Source: Bacteroidia bacterium
GTDB taxonomy: Bacteria; Bacteroidota; Bacteroidia; J057; JADKCL01
Direction of reading: 5' to 3'
Assembly: GCA_020635905.1 (NCBI GenBank)
Contig: JACJYV010000001.1
Location: 186,001-250,000, forward strand
Length of the DNA: 64,000 nt
Position numbers and translations under genes: made by a program. Of the stretch, positions 58,971-64,000 are shown piece after piece (the stretch's first letter is position 1; every line of letters begins with the position of its first letter). Under the pieces are notes generated by a model. That model saw only the letters and a program-made list of their open reading frames with translations, did not search any database and had not been told where the DNA came from.

Positions 58971-60500
58971 TCATTTACGGGATTTGAACTGGCTTCTGAT
59001 TTCTTCCTCCCCTTCTGGTTCAACCACGGGTTTCTTTTTGCGAAAACGGCCAAAAAGTCCCTCAAAAAAGTTTTGCCAGGTGGACAAACTCATCAGTTTC
59101 GAATCCGTGGTGGATTGATAGGTGAGCAGTATTCCAATGGGCGCCAGCATGAAAAGGGGCAGAAATACACCCAGCCAGACAGGCATGATCTCATCACGGG
59201 CAAATTTTTTGCCCTGTATGGTCATTACGTAAAAGAAAATGAAGAATAGTACAGAAATGAGAACGGGCATGCCAATCCCACCTTTGCGAATGATGGCCCC
59301 CAAAGGAGCCCCGATTATCAAAAAGATCAGGCACGAAAGCGGCATGGCAATGCGGCTGTAATACTCAATGTGGTATTTTCGCTTGCGGGTAGCCTCATCC
59401 TTGGCTTTGTCAAAGGTAAAAGAGGCGTAGTTTTTAACCGTGCGGGCCTGATTCAGCGCCTTACTCACGATATCCAGTTGCTGATCCTCGTCGAAATACT
59501 GCCAGATTTTGGTTTTCCCGGGCTCAGGTTTCCCCACCGTATCATCAATGGCCACCGTGCTATCAACCCGGATGATGGGCATCATGTAATCCATCAGTTT
59601 GAGGTACGAGAGGCGCTCCTTGATTTTCAGACTGTCCACCGCGGCAGAAAGCTCGTGGATGTCCTTCATGTACTGGTGAGGCGACATGCGCAGGGTGCCC
59701 GTTTCCTCAAAATCAAATCCCTTGAGTTGAAAATGAAAGTTCAGGGAATCAAAATAGGTTCTGCCGTAGGAAAACTGATTGGGTTCTCCCCGTTTGACCG
59801 GATATTCCTCATGATTCACCCCCGAAAAAAGCTGCATGGTGATCACTGCGCCATTGTGGTGCGAATACATGCGGGCAGAATCTGCCAGGATCACCTTATA
59901 ATTCCCCCTTCTTTTCTTATCTGAATGATCGTAGATCTTGACTTTGTACAGCATATCCCGTTTCTGATCCACGTCTGAGGTATGGATGGTAAAGCCGTCT
60001 ATGCCCGAGTAAAAATGGCCGGGCGAAATGGCGAAGGTGGGCTTGACCTTACTCAGGTCGAAAATGAGACTGAAAAGCTTCAAATTGGATTTGGGAAGCA
60101 CATAAAATGAAAAATGCAGGGAAAAAAGAGTGAGAATCATGACAAAAAAGGTCATGGGTTTCACCAATTGATACAGGCTGATCCCTGAGGATTTGATCGC
60201 TGCCAACTCATAACGCTCGCCCATATTTCCCAGGGTCATGAGGGAAGAAAGGAGTACGGCCAGAGGAAGGGCCATGGGAACCAGGGTACCGCAGGCGTAC
60301 AAAAATACTTTGCCCAGCAATATGGCATCCACCCCTTTGCCCAGAATCTCGTCCAGGTAACGGGCCAAAAATTGCAAAACCAGCACGAATAATACCACGG
60401 AAAAGCCAACCATAAAAGGCCCCAAAAAGGAGCGAAAGATCAGCAAATGGATCTTTTTGAAAGGCAGATTGTAATATTTCAGCTTTGAAAGCAGGTCCAT
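58971..60500 (-). CDS. LptF/LptG permease, standard length
   Basis: The 509-residue protein is a paralogue of the 914-aa permease and shares 'LLSSLMTLGNMGERYELAAI', 'GHFYSGIDGFTIH' and 'MPLSCLIFLIIGAPLGAIIR'. It lacks the long tail, ending with a short charged region ('EPEGEEEIRSQFKSRK'). ATG 60500 is chosen because an in-frame start at 60602 adds a basic segment that is not typical. LptF and LptG form the membrane part of the LptBFG ABC transporter; which of the two paralogues is F or G is not clear from sequence. The two genes are separated by an omega-amidase and a small gene. Confidence 0.92.
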   Translation of the reverse strand: MDLLSKLKYYNLPFKKIHLLIFRSFLGPFMVGFSVVLFVLVLQFLARYLDEILGKGVDAILLGKVFLYACGTLVPMALPLAVLLSSLMTLGNMGERYELAAIKSSGISLYQLVKPMTFFVMILTLFSLHFSFYVLPKSNLKLFSLIFDLSKVKPTFAISPGHFYSGIDGFTIHTSDVDQKRDMLYKVKIYDHSDKKRRGNYKVILADSARMYSHHNGAVITMQLFSGVNHEEYPVKRGEPNQFSYGRTYFDSLNFHFQLKGFDFEETGTLRMSPHQYMKDIHELSAAVDSLKIKERLSYLKLMDYMMPIIRVDSTVAIDDTVGKPEPGKTKIWQYFDEDQQLDIVSKALNQARTVKNYASFTFDKAKDEATRKRKYHIEYYSRIAMPLSCLIFLIIGAPLGAIIRKGGIGMPVLISVLFFIFFYVMTIQGKKFARDEIMPVWLGVFLPLFMLAPIGILLTYQSTTDSKLMSLSTWQNFFEGLFGRFRKKKPVVEPEGEEEIRSQFKSRK

Positions 60501-60647
60501 GGAAGGCTGTTGCCAAAAGGCATGCCGCAAAATTCTGCATTTAGAACGAGAAAAACGAACGATTGCGTATTTCCGCAAAAGGGCAAAAAATTTGCCCTTC
60601 AATCATTCCAACAGGCCCCCCAAAATTGCTCTGGGACGCCTTCCCGC

Positions 60648-62090
60648 TTAAAATTCTGCGTTGCGTGGATAACGTGGAAATGGGATTACGTCCCGGATAT
60701 TGGTCATGCCTGTCAGGAACATCAGGAGGCGGGCGAAGCCCAGCCCAAAGCCTGAGTGGGGAGCAGATCCAAAACGACGCGTATCCAGATACCACCAGTA
60801 TTCTTCCTCAGGCAATCCCATCTCATGGATGCGTTTGACCAGTTTGTCGTAATCTTCCTCCCGCTGGGAACCCCCAATAATTTCCCCAATTCCCGGGAAA
60901 AGAACGTCCATCCCGCGCACCGTTTTCCCGTCATCATTCAGCTTCATGTAGAAGGCTTTTATGTCTTTGGGGTAATCTGTCACAATAACCGGCTTCTTGA
61001 AATGGTCTTCCACCAGGTAACGCTCATGCTCAGATTGCAGGTCGCTACCCCATTTGACCGGGTATTCAAATTTCTTCGAGGCAGACTGAAGAATTTCAAC
61101 CGCTTCCGTGTAGGTGATGCGCTTGAATTTGTGTTTCAGCACAAAGTTGAGGCGGGCTTTCAGTTCACGTTTGCCCACACCCTGGTTGAGCGTATGACCA
61201 AATTCATCAAAAAATTCCAGATCGTCCGCGCAATGATCCATCACATACTGAATCACATATTTGATGAACTCTTCGGCCAGATCCTGGTTCATTTCAATGT
61301 CGTAAAACGCCATTTCGGGCTCTACCATCCAGAATTCAGCCAGGTGGCGGGAGGTATTGGAATTTTCTGCCCTGAAAGTAGGTCCAAAAGTGTAAATATC
61401 CCCCAAAGCCATGGCAAAGGTCTCACCGTTCAACTGCCCTGAAACGGTCAAGTGAGCACTTTTTCCAAAGAAATCCTGTTCGTAATCCACCTCACCATCC
61501 GCGGTTTTGGGAATATTATTCAGGGGCAGGGTGGTTACGTGGAATAATTCTCCCGCGCCTTCCGTGTCAGAACCTGTGATGATGGGGGTGTGCACGTAGA
61601 AAAAGCCTTTTTCCGTGAAGAATTTGTGGATGGCGAAGGCAGCCGCGGAGCGGATCCTGAATACCGCACCAAAGGTGTTGGAACGGGGACGCAAGTGCAT
61701 TTTTTCGCGCAAAAACTCCAGGGTAGCCCCTTTTTTCTGCAAGGGAAAATCGGGATTAAAAGGCGAAAACACCTTCAAACCTGTCGCTTTGACTTCGGAA
61801 GTCTGGCCTTTTCCTTCAGAAGGAACCAGGTGGCCCACCACGCTGATGGCCGCGCCTGTGTTGATGGATTTCATCAGCTCCTTGTAGTCCTGGTCGGGGT
61901 GGGCAGCTTCATATTCGGCCTTGAAATTCGCATCCAAAACGATTTGCATGGTTTTGATGGTGGAACCGTCATTCAGCGCCACAAAAGACACGTCAGGGTA
62001 CTCGCGGTGGGATTTCACCCAGCCTTGTACCAGTACTTTTTGGTTCTCAGGCGCATGCCCGATCAATTCAGCAATTTTGGTGCGTTTCAT
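60648..62090 (-). CDS. asnS: Asparaginyl-tRNA synthetase
   Basis: The 480-residue class II synthetase has an N-terminal OB-fold ('VLVQGWVKSHREYPDVSFVA') for tRNA anticodon binding and the catalytic motifs: 'FRIRSAAAFAIHKFF' region, 'FGPTFRAENSNTSRHLAEFW' (motif 2) and 'GFGLGFARLLMFLTG' (motif 3). It charges tRNA-Asn. ATG 62090 is preferred over a TTG two codons upstream. The gene lies upstream of the LptF/LptG gene on the same strand. Confidence 0.96.
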   Translation of the reverse strand: MKRTKIAELIGHAPENQKVLVQGWVKSHREYPDVSFVALNDGSTIKTMQIVLDANFKAEYEAAHPDQDYKELMKSINTGAAISVVGHLVPSEGKGQTSEVKATGLKVFSPFNPDFPLQKKGATLEFLREKMHLRPRSNTFGAVFRIRSAAAFAIHKFFTEKGFFYVHTPIITGSDTEGAGELFHVTTLPLNNIPKTADGEVDYEQDFFGKSAHLTVSGQLNGETFAMALGDIYTFGPTFRAENSNTSRHLAEFWMVEPEMAFYDIEMNQDLAEEFIKYVIQYVMDHCADDLEFFDEFGHTLNQGVGKRELKARLNFVLKHKFKRITYTEAVEILQSASKKFEYPVKWGSDLQSEHERYLVEDHFKKPVIVTDYPKDIKAFYMKLNDDGKTVRGMDVLFPGIGEIIGGSQREEDYDKLVKRIHEMGLPEEEYWWYLDTRRFGSAPHSGFGLGFARLLMFLTGMTNIRDVIPFPRYPRNAEF

Positions 62091-62330
62091 ATTCAAAAAA
62101 GTTAGCTGCAGGGGCAGTCAAAGGACCTTCCCACCCACAGGAAGTTTAATCAGGTTGCAAAAATCCTGATTGGGGAGGGATTTTACAAATGGTGGACGCA
62201 ATTTCTTTGAGAATAATCAATTTGATTCAATTCCCTCAAAATCTGATTCCTGATTCCTTCTGAAACCCAATTCTCTTTATTTCAAACGACAGGAGCCAAT
62301 TGGGATAAGAATTCAGATTCTCAAAACTGA

Positions 62331-64000
62331 CTAATTCATGGATTGCCAAAAGGTAAAGACTGTTCCTTCACCCAATTTGCTTTTGACCCCAATATTTCCG
62401 CCCAATTTATTGGATAGCTCCCGGACTATGGCCAATCCAAGGCCAGTTGATTGCTCTCCTGCAGTTGGGCGGGCCGACAGCTTTTGGAACATTTTAAACA
62501 ACTTTTTCTGTTCCTCCTCCGAAATTCCCGGGCCCTCATCTTTGATTGCGATCCCAATTTTTTCACCCTGAGTCAGTACGCTTACTTTAACCCGGGTTTG
62601 GGGTTGGGAGAATTTCATGGCATTTGAAAGCAGGTTGTCGAGAATGCGGGTCATGGCATTTCGGTCACTGTTGATGTACAGATTTTCATCGGGAAGGTCC
62701 AGGTCAATGGGAATATTTTTGGCCTCAGACTGGTGACGATAGCCCGTAACCAAATCTTCGATGAATAACTGCAGGTCAATTTTTTCGCGGCTCAGTTCGA
62801 GTTGCCCCTGCTGAATTTCACTTAGACTTAACAGATCAGCAATCAACTCCTGTCCCCGCTCATTGACTTGCAGAATCATATCAATGAAGCTTTTTTGCTC
62901 TTCATTGAGCGGACCCGCAAGTTCAATCAGCTTGAGCAAACCCGTGGATTTGTTGATGGGCGACCGCAGGTCATGGGCAACAATATTGATCAATCCATCT
63001 CTCTCGCGGTTCAGGTCTTCCAGTTCCATATTCCGCTCCAAAATGAGTTTTTGCTGGGTATTAATTTTATGCTGATTGATTTGAAGCTTGATTTTGGCTT
63101 TGCGGTTGATGTAAAAGAGGTACAAAACGCCAATCAGACCCAGCAGCAGAATAATCAATCCAATGACCAGAACCAGGGTGATGGTTCCCCGGTTTTCTCT
63201 TTGTTGTTCAAGGAATTTTATTTCGCTTTCCTGCTGTTCGAAATCAAAGGCCGCCTGGAGTTCCATGCGTTTTTCATCCTCATTTTGTTTCCGCAGGGAG
63301 TCATTCAGGGAAATGAAATTTCTCAACTCGCCCAGGGCGAGGTTGGGCTGGCCCGAGCTTTCATAGATTTGAGCCCCCAACTGGTAGCAATCCAGTAAAA
63401 CTTCTCTTGCATCTGAAGACTCGGCCAGGCTTCTGGAGCTGTCGAGATGGGCCTGGGCCAGGGTAGGTTTCCCCAGGGAAAAATAAGCTTCAGCAATGCG
63501 AACATGGGATTTTGCGACACCCGGCAAATTCCCCGATTTCTGCTTCATTTTCAATGACTTAAGCAAAAGAGGCAAAGCCAGTTCTGGTTCACCTTTTTTG
63601 CTGTGAATATTGCCAATGTTATTCAGGAAAAATGAAATAAGAACCTCGAATCCCAAGTCCTGGGCCTTGCTGAGGCCATCTTCATTGATTTGCAACGCCG
63701 TATCCAGCTCACCCATATCCATGTACACAGAACCAATATTCAGCAGCATGATGGCGACATTCCTTTCGTCATCCATCTGCTCAAAAGCCAGGCGGGTTTG
63801 TTCAAAATACTCAAGCGCCTGGTCCAGATCTCCCTGATCCTTGTAAATGACGGCAATATTATTTTTGGTCTTCGCAATGCTCATGGCATTGCCCAGCTTC
63901 TCATAAATCCTCAGGCCCCGCAGAAAGAAATCCAGGGCCTGGCTATGAACTCCCCTCAATCTGTAAGCACGCCCCATGGAAACGCAGGCGTCTGCAAGGC
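62331..64000 (-). CDS. TPR-containing sensor histidine kinase (5' end outside the window)
   Basis: The frame stays open to the last base of the window, so the N-terminus is missing. Seen parts: about six TPR repeats ('LDQALEYFEQTRLAFEQMDD', 'LQINEDGLSKAQDLG'), a transmembrane helix ('LVLVIGLIILLLGLIGVLYL'), a short coiled coil, the HisKA dimerisation segment with the phospho-acceptor His in 'VAHDLRSPINKSTGLL', and an HATPase domain with N-box 'DNLLSNAMKFS' and G-boxes 'DEGPGISEEEQ', 'STGLGLAIVRELSNKLGG'. It lacks a receiver domain. The TPRs would lie outside the membrane and sense proteins or stress. The response regulator is not visible. Confidence 0.92.
   Translation of the reverse strand, partial: LADACVSMGRAYRLRGVHSQALDFFLRGLRIYEKLGNAMSIAKTKNNIAVIYKDQGDLDQALEYFEQTRLAFEQMDDERNVAIMLLNIGSVYMDMGELDTALQINEDGLSKAQDLGFEVLISFFLNNIGNIHSKKGEPELALPLLLKSLKMKQKSGNLPGVAKSHVRIAEAYFSLGKPTLAQAHLDSSRSLAESSDAREVLLDCYQLGAQIYESSGQPNLALGELRNFISLNDSLRKQNEDEKRMELQAAFDFEQQESEIKFLEQQRENRGTITLVLVIGLIILLLGLIGVLYLFYINRKAKIKLQINQHKINTQQKLILERNMELEDLNRERDGLINIVAHDLRSPINKSTGLLKLIELAGPLNEEQKSFIDMILQVNERGQELIADLLSLSEIQQGQLELSREKIDLQLFIEDLVTGYRHQSEAKNIPIDLDLPDENLYINSDRNAMTRILDNLLSNAMKFSQPQTRVKVSVLTQGEKIGIAIKDEGPGISEEEQKKLFKMFQKLSARPTAGEQSTGLGLAIVRELSNKLGGNIGVKSKLGEGTVFTFWQSMN

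Noticed and set aside
62243..62256. Two adjacent CTGATTC units in the gap between asnS and the histidine kinase gene
   Set aside because: Only two copies, which can occur by chance; not counted as a heptad array.

Overview
The window is a stretch of chromosome from a member of the Bacteroidota. The evidence is four secreted proteins ending in type IX secretion (T9SS) type A sorting domains, TAnnTTTG-type promoter elements close to start codons, a bacillithiol deacetylase (bshB1), DUF4292, DUF3467 and DUF4230 proteins, two LptF/LptG permeases and a TamB gene divergent from tsaD. Moderate GC and the gene content suggest a Saprospiria- or Chitinophagia-like lineage, but this is inferred from protein features and not from a marker gene. 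No rRNA, tRNA, CRISPR array, phage or insertion sequence was recognised.

Layout. 1-6.6 kb: the end of a T9SS cargo gene, a secreted 911-aa repeat protein, a PAP2 phosphatase and a tandem pair of DUF4230 paralogues. 6.6-7.8 kb: a HTH/PIN toxin-antitoxin pair lying between two short heptad-repeat arrays. 9.8-15.6 kb: a tightly packed operon (pterin dehydratase, dUTPase, nucleotidyltransferase, TPR lipoprotein, DUF4292 lipoprotein, EnvC-like protein, then tatA). 15.7-26.9 kb: T9SS lipase, MltD-like transglycosylase, TamB, tsaD and a GT39-like membrane protein. 27-31.8 kb: lpdA, a small secreted protein, rfbB, an EamA transporter and a YigZ protein. 31.8-42 kb: M36-like protease, DUF3467, PLP decarboxylase, GT2, cutC, aldo/keto reductase, a TetR-linked alpha/beta hydrolase and a 5'-nucleotidase lipoprotein. 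42-46 kb: thiolase and 3-hydroxybutyryl-CoA dehydrogenase with a secreted unknown protein between them. 47-54 kb: a minus-strand run of arginase, a small envelope protein, argS, a PASTA protein, a T9SS cargo protein and bshB1. 54-64 kb: two LptF/LptG permeases, an omega-amidase, asnS and the 3' part of a TPR histidine kinase gene.

The most unusual feature is distributed. At least seven intergenic gaps hold degenerate tandem repeats with the same 7-bp period (occasionally 8) but different unit sequences, such as AAACCGT, CTACCAA, TTAGATG, ATAGAGA, CTCGATG and AGCnnnn. Most begin at or abut a gene's stop codon and four lie between convergent genes. Second is an LptF/LptG permease carrying a cytoplasmic acidic tail of about 430 residues that includes five 37-residue repeats. 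Third is a TetR gene with two near-perfect palindromes sharing the core ATACCGATCGGTAT, placed at its own promoter and at that of the neighbouring hydrolase.

Many genes serve the cell envelope: LPS transport (LptF/G), TamB, EnvC-like and MltD peptidoglycan factors, the Tat pore, T9SS cargo and sugar-nucleotide enzymes. The rest are housekeeping (argS, asnS, tsaD, dut, lpdA) or small-molecule metabolism.
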